Source: Ursus arctos
Lineage: Eukaryota > Chordata > Mammalia > Carnivora > Ursidae
NCBI RefSeq assembly: GCF_023065955.2
Contig: NW_026622930.1
Span: 24,343,449-24,407,448, forward strand
Reading direction: 5' to 3'
DNA: 64,000 nt
Every line of letters starts with the position of its first letter. Positions within the stretch are counted from its first letter, which is position 1. The notes under the pieces are model-generated. The model was given only the letters and a program-made list of their open reading frames with translations. It did not search any database and was not told where the DNA came from. The translations under genes and the position numbers were made by a program. Positions 1 to 11,778 of this stretch are shown here, piece after piece.

Positions 1-79
1 AACCTGTGACTAAAGGAAAGAGCAGGGGAGGAACATTATCGAGTGTAACCTCTGGAGCCGACAGTGGGTCAGGCATTGT

Positions 80-235
80 CATACACTATTTCTCTTTTAT
101 GATGGCTGCTTGTTGCTATCACTCTCCCGTGACAGGAAAATACCCATAGGAGGTACTGTTATTGCCCCCATTTCCCAGACAAGATAACCAAAGCAGAGAG
201 CAGTAAATACCTCGCCCCTGCCTGGCCTCCCTCCT
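80..235 (-). repeat. MIR remnant
   Basis: The stretch reading tgttattgcccccatttccc, followed by a decayed 'agacaagataacc' block, matches the conserved central core of the mammalian-wide tRNA-derived SINE MIR in reverse orientation. The ends are too decayed to fix precisely. Confidence 0.45.
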
Positions 236-1600
236 CCTCTCATGCCTGCAGGTGCCGCACTGGCTCCCCAACCCCCCCCACCCCCAACCCGGCTCCCACA
301 CCTCCCTCTGCAAACCCTTCCAGGGAGACCTGGGTTTTGTTGCGAGGAGTGAGGGGCGGGCCTCTGAAATCCGGGGGCCCCGGGTTAGTCCGGCCGCCTC
401 CGAGAACAGGTTCGGGTTGCTGGGGGCGCCGGGGCGACGCTGGCGGTCAGCACCCAGCCAGAGGCAGCTGTGGAATGCCGGCCACGTGAACGCGGAGGAA
501 TTAACTCTGCGCCCCTGGGTCTCGGCCCAGACGGTCACGTGACCACCTCTTACAAACTACCCCCCCACCCCACCGCCCGCCCCTGCTCGTCTGCTCGGAG
601 CCGCAGGCCCGCAGTACTCTGTCTGGCTAGGGCCAGGCCACCCGTTCCTGACTCACGGAGTTGCAAGCATGCCCAATTAGCTAGGGGCAAGGGAGCCCCC
701 TGGAATTAGGATCACTTTAGGGGTGGGCGAGAGAGAGGCCCCTGGGAGCTTCTCAGGATAGGGCAGAAAGGGGTAGAACTGGGGACCCCAGAGCAAGAGC
801 TGCCGTGGAGTTCCCCCCTTACCTGGGATTAAACTGCCGGGCCAGCCCAGCTGCCAACAGGCAGCATCTCGGGCTTCAGCCTGGTTCTGCCCCAGAAGGG
901 TCTCCATGCCACTTGGGTGAACGGGACAACTCAGCTGGGGCTGGGGCAGGCAAGGCCAGCCCTAGCGAGGCTCAGGGAGCTGGCATCCTCATCAGCCTTG
1001 GGCACAGCCCATGCCCTATAACTGACTCCTACCTGTGCTCAGCCTTGCCCCTCCCCCGCAGAGGCAGAAGGGGTCAGCAGGTGTCTGCCAGCCAAGTCCG
1101 CTGCCTCCAGCACCCTGGGGAAAGGGAGGGCCTCTGACAGCCTGCACCAACTTTCTTAATCCCATATGGTTCAGGTCAAGCCCTTCCCCCTGGGAAGCCG
1201 CTGAGTCAGAGCCTGCAGCCTCCTTATATCCCTTCATCTCCCGTCCCACCTGCCAGTGGCTTCTTCCCAGGGCTCTCTCTCCTCCCCACTGAGGCCAAGT
1301 TCCTGCAGCAGAGTTCCTGTTGCCTCAGGATGGCAGAGGAGGAGACACCTAGAGCCCAGGTTGTTGCTTGTCTGAAAGGTTGAACCCTCTTCTTTTGGCC
1401 CCCCAGCCCCTCTGTGAAAACAAATAATGCAGGTCGGCAAGGCTCTCAGTGAATGTTGGCGTTGGTGCTACCCTTATACTTGCTTGGCTTAGGTGCCTTC
1501 TCCCCTTCATGCCTCCACCCCTCTGCTGGGAGGGGGAGGGGATGAATATATGCTCTGACCACGGGGCCACAGGAGCGTAGACGGGGCCTGTCCCATCTGG
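235..1600. other. GC-rich unique sequence, CpG-richer part 330-640
   Basis: No exon or recognisable repeat is visible. Positions 330-640 are visibly richer in CpG than their surroundings and hold two CACGTG boxes (483-488 and 536-541). This could be a weak CpG island or an enhancer. There is no TATA box, and the open frames crossing it encode low-complexity Pro/Gly/Arg/Ser sequence without a recognisable domain. Confidence 0.4.
533..544. promoter_or_regulatory. Perfect 12-bp palindrome GGTCACGTGACC (CLEAR / E-box type)
   Basis: The sequence GGTCACGTGACC is a perfect inverted repeat. Its core GTCACGTGAC is the CLEAR motif bound by MiT/TFE factors (TFEB, TFE3, MITF) and also a high-affinity USF/MYC E-box. 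A second CACGTG lies at 483-488, 53 bp upstream, close to five helical turns. Site identity is seen; occupancy is inference. Confidence 0.4.
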
Positions 1601-1779
1601 GGCACTGAGAAAGACCCCTTCCAGAAGGTTGGGACTATAAAGGAAGGAGAGAAAGGGGATGGAGGGGCTAGGAGGCAGGAGATGATGGTTCCACCGGAGA
1701 AGGGCGAAGAGTTGGCTTGGTTTCTCTGGTGTGTGGGGAGAGGGGAGGCGGGACCAGCAAGCAAGGCCTCCTGAGCTAA

Positions 1780-2690
1780 GCTGAGGAGCTTGGAATTAAT
1801 CTTAAAGGGCCTTTGAAAAATGTGAGCACAGGGATGCCTTCTGATTTGCCGTTTGAAAAGATCTTTCTGGCAGTAGCGTGAGGACTAGATTAGCCCGGAA
1901 ACAGAACCACGGCTGGGGAACCAGCTAGAAGGCAATCGCTGGACCCAGGCAGGAGGTGATGTAGCCGAAGTAAGGAAGGGCTGTGGTGTAGGGAGGGGTG
2001 CAGAGGTGTTAGGAGGAAAGAAGGCAGGCTCTCCTGCTGAGACGAGCTCTGGTACAGGAGGGACAGACAGGGAGGAAGGAGGCAGGGCTAACCCTCAGCT
2101 TGGGTGCCCAGGGCATGCAGCATGGAAGCAGGTTTAGGGTAAGAGGTCTGGTCCCTTTTGGACACTGGCCTGAGGTGCCATGGGCCAACTGGGGGGAGAT
2201 GCCAGGTGAGTAGGTGGACATGCCCGTCTGGAGTCTGCAGACAGGTCCGGGCAGGAGTTGAGAGGGGCTGTGTTCCTTGTGGGTGGTATCGGAGGTGTGA
2301 GCTTGGATGAGGTCCCTGAGGGAAAGGGGGCAGAATGACAGGTCTGTGGAATACTGGGGACCCTCACCTTCCAGGACTGGGGGAGGAGGTGAGTAGCGGG
2401 AGAGGTGGGAGGACAGCCACAGGAAGTAGCATCCCGCCGGCCGAAGAAGATGCTGCAGGATGGAGTTGGGGAAAGGGCTGGGTGTTGGCTGAGAAGGAGG
2501 AAGATTAGGCAGCAGGGCGGTTGCTGGAGACCCCGGCCAGCGCAGAATGTGCAGGATGGCGATGGTGGGCCGTGCAGGGGCAGCAGAAGACCCAGCTTGC
2601 CCCAGAGTCTTGGCTCTGAAGGGAAGCAGAGAACTTGGCAGCCAGGGGGCAGGTGGGAGGAGTCTCTCTGATGCTGAGACAGAAGCATGT
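1780..2690 (-). repeat. L2 LINE remnant (ORF2 reverse-transcriptase region, antisense)
   Basis: Read on the minus strand, this block follows the order of the L2 ORF2 3' half. One segment resembles the region after the reverse-transcriptase core: around 2134-2280 it gives a decayed version of the L2 'PDLS...L' stretch. Markers on the plus strand include the ggatgaggtccctgaggg and gatgccaggtgagtaggtgg blocks. A 231-residue minus-strand frame (2134-2829) stays open by chance across it and into a neighbouring MIR. The element is ancient and not functional. Confidence 0.5.
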
Positions 2691-2825
2691 CTATAGGGAA
2701 GGCTAGTGGAGAAGGAGGGGTTGAATATACCAGGAGGGGCATGGTAATTAATGAGTGACAGACCCCAAGAGAGGAGCCGTCCAGGAGAAGCAGTATGGGG
2801 CTCTGAAAAGTCAAACTAGGAGTCG

Positions 2826-3056
2826 CCATTTACATAGCACTTACTACGTGCCAGGCACTGTTCGAAGTGCTTGCCATACGCTAACCTGCTTAGTCCACAC
2901 GATAACCCTACAAAGTGGGGGCTGTTATTATCCACATTTTACAGAAGAAGGATCCAGACATAGAAAGGTTAAGTAGCTTGCCCAAGATTACAAACCTAGC
3001 ATGTGATGCCGCTGGTATGCCAGGACTCGAACCCAGGCACGGTGCCTTCAGAACCG
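2826..3056 (-). repeat. MIR, nearly full length, antisense
   Basis: This is a well-preserved MIR in reverse orientation. It contains the cacttactacgtgccaggc block, a gctgttattatccacatttt core, a gaaaggttaagtagcttgcc block and the B-box-like region near 3024-3034 (ggactcgaaccc). It abuts a second MIR of opposite orientation. Confidence 0.85.
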
Positions 3057-3252
3057 TGTTGTGGTCAAGAGCATGGATTCTGGAGCAGGACAGCCTGGAT
3101 TTGTATCCCAACTCCTCCACTTACTTGCTTCACCTCTCTGTCCCTTGGTTTCCCCACCAGGAAAATGGGCATGAGAATCATACCTAATTCATAGTGCTGT
3201 TGGGTGGATTAAATGTGTAAAAGCCCACAAAACACTCAGAGCAGGGCTTGGG
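3057..3252 (+). repeat. MIR, sense, head-to-head with the preceding copy
   Basis: The tRNA-like head (gtggtcaagagcatggattc) is followed by the 'ccacttacttgcttcacctc' block, the decayed core 'ggaaaatgggcatgagaatc' and the 3' part ending near 'cactcagagcagggc'. The copy starts within a base or two of the end of the inverted MIR to its left. Confidence 0.8.
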
Positions 3253-4430
3253 CCAGAGAAAGCACAAGGTGGAGGGACTCCCCTGGGACAGAACCGGGTG
3301 CAGCGGGAGGAAGCCAGCATGGGGCTGACGGAGGGCTTTTTGTATAGTGTTTTTCTATCTATGGGCCCTTTCCTGGGTCCGACGGGGCTTCTCGGAAGCA
3401 GGTTTGGGGGCTGCTTGTGCTAGAGTTGAAGCACTCATCGGGACTTCTTTGCTCTGCTCAGTCACTATGGGACCTTCTTCGTGTCACCGTGAGCCTCAGC
3501 CTCCTCCCAGGCCAGAAGAGGCCGTGACACCCACCTGCTACCACATCCGACAGAAGCCCCCTCTACCACCTGTACAGACATGGATGGAGCAGGGGCCAGG
3601 ACTGTTCCAGAGTGAAATTAGTAGTATTTTTCTTGACGCCTCAGCAGAGGGCCTAGATGCTCACTAAATGTCACTCAGGTGAGGAGAGAGGGTGTCTCCA
3701 TGAAGGACTGAGGAACAGGTGAAGGGGGGAGGTGCTGAGATTAATTAGTCAGAAGAAGAATGAGGGTAGAGCCCCCTCTCCCCTTCGCTCCATAACGTGG
3801 ACCATCAGGTGTCCTCGGGGGCCACTTGCCTCACCCCATCTAGGACAGCACTCGCTCTGGGTTGATGGCAGATCCCTGGTTGTGTGGTCATGTGACCTGC
3901 AAGATAAGAGTCTAGGGTGGTGAGTCCCTGGGGGTGACTGGCTGGGCCTCCAGGCCAGTGGAGGGTCTGCTTTCCAAGGCCTGTACTCTTATGGCCCCTT
4001 GAAATCAAACCCACTTGACTTGACAATGTGATTTCCCCAGTTAAGGGAGGAGTTTGTTCGGGGGGATAACGTGGGTTCTGCGCAGGACTGGCCTCATGGG
4101 CATGGACCTGAGCAGTGACGCCAAGCCCCACTTTAGAAAGGGATGGTTTAATGCTTTGCTCTTGCCATCTTGAAATTCTTAATAATTTTGAACAAGGGGC
4201 CCCACATTTTCATTTTGCTTGGGCCTGCTAATTAGGTCGCACGTCCTGGTTCTCGGGCTTGGGGTGGTTGTCTGTATCCTTGCCTGTAATGAGTATCGGA
4301 GGGCCCACATCTTCATGTGGCAGAAGCTGAGAGCAGCATGGCCTGGCCAGAGGGGGTGGGGGAGGCAGTTTGTGGCTTTGGCCCTCCAGAGGTCCAGAGC
4401 TGGGGTGAGACCTCTAGTATTGAGTAAAGC
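3253..4430. other. Unique sequence, no gene seen
   Basis: No exon or clear repeat is apparent. An open frame at 3347-3667 encodes a sequence without recognisable domains and lacks codon-use signs of a gene. Confidence 0.4.
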
Positions 4431-4439
4431 ATGCCGGAC

Positions 4440-4615
4440 AGTGGGGTTTTCATCCTCACGCTGCCACCAGCCAGCCGTGTGCTCTGAGCGGGTAATGGCC
4501 ATCATCTGTAGCAGAGGGATGGAGTGACCACATCACAGGGCGGTACGAGCGTTCAATCAGCTACTGTAAGGAAAGTACCTGGTTTGCAGTTGGTGTTTAG
4601 CAAATGTTTGCTGTC
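4440..4615 (+). repeat. MIR remnant
   Basis: Decayed MIR in sense orientation: 'ccagccgtgtgctctgagcg' corresponds to the tRNA-unrelated start, followed by 'catcatctgtagcagaggga' and the terminal block 'ggtgtttagcaaatgtttgc'. Confidence 0.55.
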
Positions 4616-5984
4616 AAGTGCGTGGTTGGGGTAGAAGGCTATTTGGATTGGGAGTAACATGCAGTCTGTGAGAGAAGAGGCCGGAGGCCCCTCTCTGTCA
4701 TCTTGGGAACCACCTTCCAAGAAATGGGTGGCCAGCTCCCCCTCCACCATCTTTGGCCACTTCTGGCCAAGAGCTTTGCCATTTCCAGAGTGAGCAGAGG
4801 GAGAACAAATCCCCCCTCTGGTCCAGTGGTTGGAATTTCAGGCTGCCAGACCTAGTTCTGGGGCCCTGCGGGACCCCACCCCTTGCTCCCCCCACCATTC
4901 CACACCCTAGTTTCCCAAGACCCTGTCTGCTCTAACATAGACCTCGCTCCGTGCACAGTGGCGGGGCTAGCCCAGCTTTCCCTTCTCTCCGGAGGGCCTC
5001 CCCCTCTAGGGGACAGAGCTATGGGCTGAGGTCACATGCTGCCCCCGTTTCAACCCCCTGGTGTCCCCACCCCTTTTCTGATCCTTGATTTACCCTGAGC
5101 TGGATTAAGACCTTTAAGCAGCCCTGAGAGCTGAGAGGTTGAGGTGTACCTTCCTCCCCTGCCCGCAACCCATCTACATACTAACTCAAAAGAAAAATCA
5201 CTCTAAACCTTAAAATCAGTGTGAGGAAGTCCAACAGACTTCTGATTTTTTTCCCAGGATGACTACTTCCTTGCTATTTTTGAAATACTAGGAATCAGCC
5301 CTTTAAAAAAACCAAACCAAACCAGAGCACTGTTGGTGCCCTTTTACTGCCGGTGCGTAAGCACATGCTTAATCTGTCTGTTGGGCAACCTGGCCTCGCC
5401 TGCCCCCTCCCCTGTGCCAGAGCCGGACAGAGGACTGGGGCATTGGGTCACTCTGCCCAGAGACTCCCCCCTCCCCCCTTACCCCCCAGGGAGAGGGAAG
5501 CCCGGGCCAATCAGTCGCTGCTGGGGAGGTGACGTCAGGAAAGCCCAGAAGGTTCCACTTCCGCCCGGGCCACGGGTACACCCTCTCCTCCCCACTAGAG
5601 CCGCCAGGGCCAGCCCGGGCCCCTGGCCAGCCCTCCAGCTGGCCAAGGACGGCTGGGCTGTGTTAGTCCCCAGGCCTGCTGCCCTGCACGCCACACCTGT
5701 CAGGCAGGTCTCCCAGCCCCAAGCCACTTGCCCTCCCTGTTGGGGCGGGAGCCAGCAAGTGCCAGGACTTCTTCTGCAGACTGGCTCTTCCAGATCCTGC
5801 TTGTAAACCCTGGTGAAAACTGAACCCCACATGTCTGACAAGGAGGGTGCAGTGGTGGGAGGTAGAGGAGGCAGGCGGAAAGCTATGCATGGGCGGGAAG
5901 ACCAGGCCTCCTTAAGCACAATCAGGAGCACCCCCCGAGAGAGAGGCTGATGAGCATCCTAGAAAATTCTAAGTGGGTGGGACC
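4616..5984. other. GC-rich unique sequence, no gene seen
   Basis: Positions 5330-5930 give overlapping open frames on both strands (up to about 157 residues). Their products are Pro/Arg/Ser-rich with no domain. This is the expected behaviour of GC-rich noncoding DNA with few stop codons. Confidence 0.4.
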
Positions 5985-6090
5985 TTTCAGAGCGTTTCAT
6001 TCTGCAGAGAGAAAACAGGCCTAGAAAGAGAAGGGCAGGCAGTTTCCACATGGTGACAAGCAGACAAATGGCAGGTGTGTCAAGCCTCCC
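5985..6090 (-). repeat. MIR fragment
   Basis: The sequence around ttcattctgcagagagaaaa, followed by a glance of the 'aggcctagaaagagaagggcag' block, resembles the antisense MIR core. Heavily decayed. Confidence 0.35.
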
Positions 6091-6570
6091 TTCTCCCCGA
6101 GTGAGGCAAAAGGATGGTCCCCTACCTCCTGTCTGCTCCTCCACAGCACTCCCCAACGAAGTCAGGGGCACCCTGCATCCCCTGCCTGCTCCCCCGACTG
6201 CTCTCTTGCTCAGCTGGCCCCCACCCACTCAGCACCCCGCACCCATCCAGCTTGTCCTCCCTCACCTCACCAAGGGAACATTCATTGAGTGTCCAGGCCT
6301 GTACGAAGCCACGGATTCTTCTCGGTAATAAACCAAAGCCAGAAGTTCAATGTTTTCTGCGGGAAATTTCACATTCCAGGGGAGAGAAGGAAAGAAATGA
6401 GTGGATTTGGAGACTTTACAGGTGCAGGGCATTTCCCCTACCCGACTCTGAGCCTTAGAACAGCCCCTTGTGAGTAGCTCTATCCCAGAGACAAGCTCGG
6501 AGCCAGAGTGTCAACTCACAGGCTCAAGGTCTCCCCGCAGGCATGTTGGGCGCCGGAGCATGTGTCCCCG

Positions 6571-6585
6571 CCCCCCCCCCCCCCC
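6571..6585. repeat. Poly-C run (15 C)
   Basis: An uninterrupted run of 15 C within a CpG-bearing GC-rich patch. The complementary G strand could stack as a G-quadruplex. Runs like this are also prone to sequencing-length error. Confidence 0.9.
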
Positions 6586-6659
6586 GCCCGGTGTCCTTGC
6601 TTTTGCAGCGCTGCCACCTTCCGGACCCGCTTCAAGGCCACGGCCTGAAGTGAGCGGGC

Positions 6660-6788
6660 TGCATGGTCTCCTTTCACCTGCATGGCGCCCACGGCTACTG
6701 CGATCCCGCCTTTTCATAGAGGGAGAAACTGAGGCACAGGGACTCCCAACTAGAAGAAGTGGACCTGGAATTTGAACCCAGGGGGCGC
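6660..6788 (-). repeat. MIR, antisense, ending in a CTCF-like core
   Basis: The core is clear: ttttcatagagggagaaact, then 'gaggcacagg' and the terminal 'tggaatttgaaccca'. At the element edge, 6777-6788 reads CCCAGGGGGCGC, matching the strongest part of the CTCF consensus. The left part of the CTCF motif is poor, so binding is only a possibility. Confidence 0.65.
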
Positions 6789-7139
6789 AAGCCGAGCCCT
6801 GCCCCACACCTCCAGCCCCTCCTCCCCTGGCCTGCCATCGTGGCCGGTGGGTTTCAGGCCAACAGCTCCGAGTCTCCCCAGGGAGGTCAGGGGCTGCGGG
6901 TCCTCCTTCTGAAGCTGGTGTTGACAGATGGCCACTGTGGTGAAAGGCTTGGCAAGGAGGAATGGCAGATACGGGCTAAGGGTGCAGCTTGACATGTGTG
7001 TCTTTTGCTCTCTTGCCCTTTTTTGGAGTTCAAGCGTTGTCCCCATTGCTCCGGGGGATCGATTAGGTTGTATGTTTCCTTCCTCCCTCAGGGCTCCCCC
7101 CAGAAAAAGCCGTAAAGTACAGAGATGGGGTGTTTGGAA

Positions 7140-7375
7140 AGAATTCACTCAGGCTTTGGGATTAGACAGAAAGGGGTTCGAAGTTCTTCTGTGTTAGTGA
7201 TCTCGGAGAAGTCACTCAGAGCTTTGAATTTCTGTTCCGTGAAGCAGAAAGAATTGTGCTTCCTTCAAAGCACGAGGAAGGGAATCAAATGAGATAGCAA
7301 ATGATTGTGAACTAACTATGAAGCCCTCTCTGACTGTTGATCGTGAGCGTGGGTGTTATTATCGTCCTAAAGGAA
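7140..7375 (+). repeat. MIR remnant
   Basis: Head-like 'gctttgggattagacagaaa' is followed by 'ggagaagtcactcagagctt', then 'gggaatcaaatgagatagca' and a terminal part near 'gggtgttattatcgtc'. The order matches sense MIR with high divergence. Confidence 0.5.
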
Positions 7376-9120
7376 GAGCTCAGTGTGGGGGTTAGGGAAG
7401 GTAGTTGGGGGAGTGACAAGCTGAAGGCTGAGAGGCTGTTGATACAGTGGATTGTGTCCCAGAGCCCTGAGATGCTGGGCGACAGGAAGAAGGCTGCAGA
7501 TGGACCAGGTCTTTGCCTTACCTGGGAGCTGTCCCCTGTGCCCTGGGGGAGTGGGGTAGCAAGAAGCTCACTTTGCCTGGGTTGCCGAGGAAGGGAGCAG
7601 GTGCTCACACTGCCCCAGGCTGAAATGCACCAAGGGACCCTTCCAGAGTGCAGGGCCCGAGGGCCTACTGCCAGACAGGAGCAATGACATTCCCTTCCCA
7701 ATGGATTCCACCCCAAGAGTCCCCCCAAAGAGGGGCTCTCTGACCTGTCTGGAAGGCTGACTGGCTGCATGTGTCAAGGGTTTTTGTTTCCAATGAGCCT
7801 GGTAGCTGTGGGGCAATTGGAGGATATAAGGAACGTGTCTAAACGGAGCCAGGGATCCGGGGCTGGAGGAGGAGGAATTATGTTACCGTTGACCTCAGCC
7901 CCCTGCAGAGGACGCACGAATGATAACCAGAAGGAGATACCAATCTGGTTGAGGCAGGTCATCAAAATGGAACGGTCCCTGACAAACAGGAACGTCCTGC
8001 CCCCCTCCGCTGAGCAGATGCTCGGGTTATTTGGGAGGAATGAGAGATGTAATCACGTTCTCAGAGTCAGGAAGCATGGCCTATCCTTGCTTTACTGGGT
8101 CTTCTAGTCAGTTTTCATTTATTCAGCTTTCGGCATGTGGTCACAAATAAGCCAACGACATGGGTGTCGAGAGGCTCAGCCTATCGGGGAAGAGTTCCAG
8201 AAACACACAACTTGGTAGTGGAGGGTCCACTGTTTTAGGTTGGGCACTTTGGCTTGGGTTTTGACAAGTGAGTAGGAGTTCAATGAGCAGGGATGGGGGA
8301 CATTCCAGGTCTTACTTGTCCAACGCTTAAGAAGCCACCCTTGTGCAGAATACCAGAGTGCTGGGAGGGGCTCTAAGTTGGCGGGAAAGCATGACTCAGG
8401 AATGAAGCCATTCTGGGTCTGATGGTGAATCTCTCCGATACCGCAATGTTGACCTCTGCCGCACGGGTCAGGCCTCTAGCATTTCCCTGGGCTCAGCTGA
8501 AGAAAATTTGGCCCCAGCCAAATTTTTCTCTCCACAGAAGCCATCCAGTGCCTCCATAGCTGGGGTGCAGAGGTCAAGGGAGGACATTCTAGTGGTGCTG
8601 CAGAGAGTGAATGCTCAGATGGGAGACCCTGACCGCACCTGCCGGGCACCTTCATCCCTCTTACCCTGCTCTTGCCCGGTCCCGAAACAGCCCAGCTGAA
8701 GCCTGACCTGCCATTCTAGTTCTCTTGCTCGGCTCAGTGGTTCAGAACCCAGACTCCTACATGGCCATCTTTCCTCATTCCCTAGGTCCTGAGCTCGTAC
8801 AAACAACCTGATTGATTCTGCAACCCCCTTAGGGACTCTCAGTAAGTCTTCGTGAACCACGGCAGTCCCAGTCCCAGACCAGCTGTGTGCCCACAGGCAC
8901 ATGGCAGAGCCTGGGTTCATCCCTTCCAGGACCAGATGAGCCAGCAGCAGCGCAGAGCCCGGGCAGCAGGCACACCTGGTCTTTTTGTGGCCACAGCTCC
9001 TCGTTAGTTAAACAGCAGGGAATGCAAAGCCATGCAAGGGTTTGGTCTCAGCTGAATTTTTTCAGTGAATTAAGGGCATATCCAGTTATCGTGTTTCCCT
9101 CTTTTACCTCTCTCCCTCGA
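7376..9120. other. Unique sequence, no gene seen
   Basis: No exon, RNA gene or firm repeat is recognised. A weak L2-like match around 8110-8230 is possible but not supported enough to call. Confidence 0.35.
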
Positions 9121-9149
9121 TATGTATATGTATATATTATGCATATATA

Positions 9150-9261
9150 TAAAATTTATTATTATTATTTTTAAGCAGGCTCTATGCCCAACCTGGAGCT
9201 TGAACTCACGACCCCAAGATCAAGAGCCGTGTGCTCTACCCCTGAGCCAGCCAGGCGCCCC
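9150..9261 (-). mobile_element. CAN-SINE, short tRNA-type, antisense
   Basis: The antisense head gagccagccaggcgcccc ends at 9261. It is preceded by the tRNA-like body with B-box region 'cttgaactcacgacc' and an AT-rich tail (9121-9170). It lacks the CT-rich middle of longer copies, so it belongs to the short, older form. Confidence 0.85.
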
Positions 9262-9374
9262 TGTGTCTTAGCTCTTTTCGAGTTAGCGTTTCCACAGGTG
9301 GCAAGGAAGAGTGGGGCTTCATTACCTGCTTCTCCAAAGGGAAAGGCAAGACACTGAAGAGTGATTTGCTCACA

Positions 9375-9700
9375 GTGCCTGTATTTAACAGATCCCTAAG
9401 GACTACGAATACCTGCCAATTTCTGGTCCAAGCACGGGGGATTCGGGAGGAAGCAAAACAGAGGTCCCATCCTCAGGAAGCTCATATTCTGGTGGGCAGA
9501 CCGACGACAAATAAATATGTCCAAATATGTCAGGTGGGGTAAGCACCAAGAAGATGGATAGAGGAGGCAGGGGGAGTGATTGACAGGTTGGGGAAGAGTG
9601 TTGTCATTTTATACAGGGGGTTCTAGAAGGCCCTGCAGGTGAGGTGATGTCAAAGAAGAGACTTGATGTAGACACGAGGCAGGAGTGTTCCAGGCCACTA
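9375..9700 (-). repeat. L2 LINE 3' remnant, antisense
   Basis: Antisense L2 3' end: 'ctcaggaagctcatattctg', 'ggtggggtaagcaccaagaa' and 'gagtgttccaggcc' occur in the order expected for L2 read backwards from its 3' terminus. Confidence 0.7.
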
Positions 9701-10094
9701 GACAATGTCATCATAATCACACTGTACCCTACTCCCCACTTTAACCTGTCTGCCTCTGGCTGCCTGTAGCTAAGCAGTAACTCTTTGAAAGAAGGAATGA
9801 CATTTACTCATGTTGGACCTTCTGTTCTGAACACAGTCCATACGCTGTTTGCGTGTTCCTGTCTCCCCCTCTAGAAGGTCTTTCGTAATACAGAGTGCCA
9901 GTCCAGGAACATTGCTTGGGACAGAGGAGAGCGTTGGTGGACTGAGCACCTTGCAGACAGAATGCACGAGCAGAGGCCTGGGGCTGGGTGTGCAGCACAG
10001 GCCGAGGGCAGAAGCACATCCCAGGAAGGAGGCAGGAGTGATCTCTAATTCCAGCCCCTGCAGTTGATTTGGTGGCTCTGGGTTGGTCTTCGAC

Positions 10095-10315
10095 AGAAAA
10101 ATAATTGCAAACATCTGTATCATGTCAGCTGCTGTCCTAAGCACGTTGCATACATTAATGCATTTAATCTTCGTCAAAGTCCTAGGTGACAGGTGTTATT
10201 ATCGCACCCATTTTACAGGCCAAGTTTCTGAAGCATGGAGACCTGAAGTGATTCAGCTACGGTCAACGTGGCTAATACTTGGCAGAGCCAAGATGTAAAC
10301 CCAAGAGCCCCTGTT
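10095..10315 (-). repeat. MIR, antisense
   Basis: Clear blocks: 'gctgctgtcctaagcacgtt', 'ttaatgcatttaatcttcgt', 'tgttattatcgcacccattt' and 'ggcagagccaagatgtaaac'. This is a nearly full-length MIR in reverse. Confidence 0.8.
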
Positions 10316-10719
10316 CGTATCCTTACCCCAGAGATTTATACTCCTTATCCTTACCCCCCTAGACTGGTCCCCTTGATCTTTCCACTGGAGTGTTTGTGCC
10401 CTCAGAGTCTCTGGGATAAGCCAAAGTGTTTTTGAGATTCGACTTCCAGAAAGGTCAACAGTAAGCAAACATTTCAGAAAAAAATTAAACTTTAAGTCAT
10501 TTAAGACATTTTTATGCAGCCGTATGTGACTGTGAATAATGCAAAAAGCCAGGTGAATTTTTAAGATGAAAAAGGAGGCTTCCAAGAAATGCCACCCTGT
10601 TGGTGGGTTGCAGGGTTTCTGTCCCCAGGCCCCCTACCCCTAGCCCCCAGCCCAGGGTGAACTGTCCTCATCTGTGACTGCCCCTCATCTCAGCACAAGT
10701 GTGTGTGTGCCCATGCATG

Positions 10720-10721
<2 letters not shown>

Positions 10722-10760
<39 letters not shown>
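10722..10760. repeat. (AC)n microsatellite
   Basis: About 19 uninterrupted AC units. It is preceded by a short GT run (10700-10708), giving potential for pairing between the two. Confidence 0.97.
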
Positions 10761-10763
<3 letters not shown>

Positions 10764-11778
10764 GTCCCCAGTCACTGTGACTGTCTGGACAGAAGTGAGT
10801 CATGAACCATGTCAGGCTGGGAGGCAGTAGGAAGTGTCTCTTTCTCATTCTTCTTCAGGCCTGGGTAAGGGGTAGGGGAGTGCCAGGCAGGGAAGGGGTG
10901 GGGCCTTGGCTCTCCATCAGAGCCTGCCCAGGGCTCCGAGAGCTTCCGGTTTGTGCCTGTGGGACAATGTCACACCAGGCTCATCCTACTTAACACCAAG
11001 ACAGTAAGGCAGGAGGCAGAAGGAGGCCCTTCTCATGCTCCGAACTGGAAAATCCATCCCCACCCCCCCGCCCCAGGCCCAGCATTTAATTTGCAGAGCA
11101 CATCCTTACACGGGCCCTCCTGCGGGGTGAGAGGCGTGTTCTGTGGCCCTTGTTTTCTGTATGTCCGTGTATGTCAAGCCCAGGAACCGCTGTCCTCACG
11201 GCCACGTGCCACAGAACAGGTCTCCCGGGGGAGGTGATGCCCAGGGGACTTTTAGAGGCAGAGCAAGATGAATGTAAGCTCTCACGTCCACCCGCTATTG
11301 ACATGGGGCTGACATGCCTCACACAGGACAGGCCTGGTAATTAATGTGCCAGCGTCTTCCTTGACAAAGCAAAAAAGCAAATACACCAGCTAAGGGCGTT
11401 CGTCACACAGGGAGACAGCGGTGGTGGAAGGCAAAGGGCAAGGCTGTGTGGGGTGTGTCTGGGGCACAGGAAGGGCTCCGGCAGGGAGAGCGCACAGGGA
11501 GCAAGAGAACAGAACTGTCTGCATCTGGGAGGAAGTGTATGTGTGAGAGAGGGAAAACGTGAGAGAGTGTGTCTGAGAGCGAGTGGAGGGGCGGGTGAGG
11601 GGAAATGTGTGCGACTGACAGAAGGAGGGAGGGAAGGAGACAGGGGTGCGGGCGGCGGGCCTCTCTCATCCCTCCTTCAGCCACGAGGGCTTCTGGAAAG
11701 CCCTGCAGTTTGGAGAGAGGGACCTGCAGGAGAGGTGAGATTTCATTACCTTTCCCTTTGTGTGATATTTTCGCGCTC

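Noticed and set aside
2134..2829. 231-residue minus-strand open frame
   Set aside because: It overlaps an antisense L2 remnant and the start of a MIR. The resemblance to L2 ORF2 is decayed and out of context, so it is a repeat remnant and not a gene.
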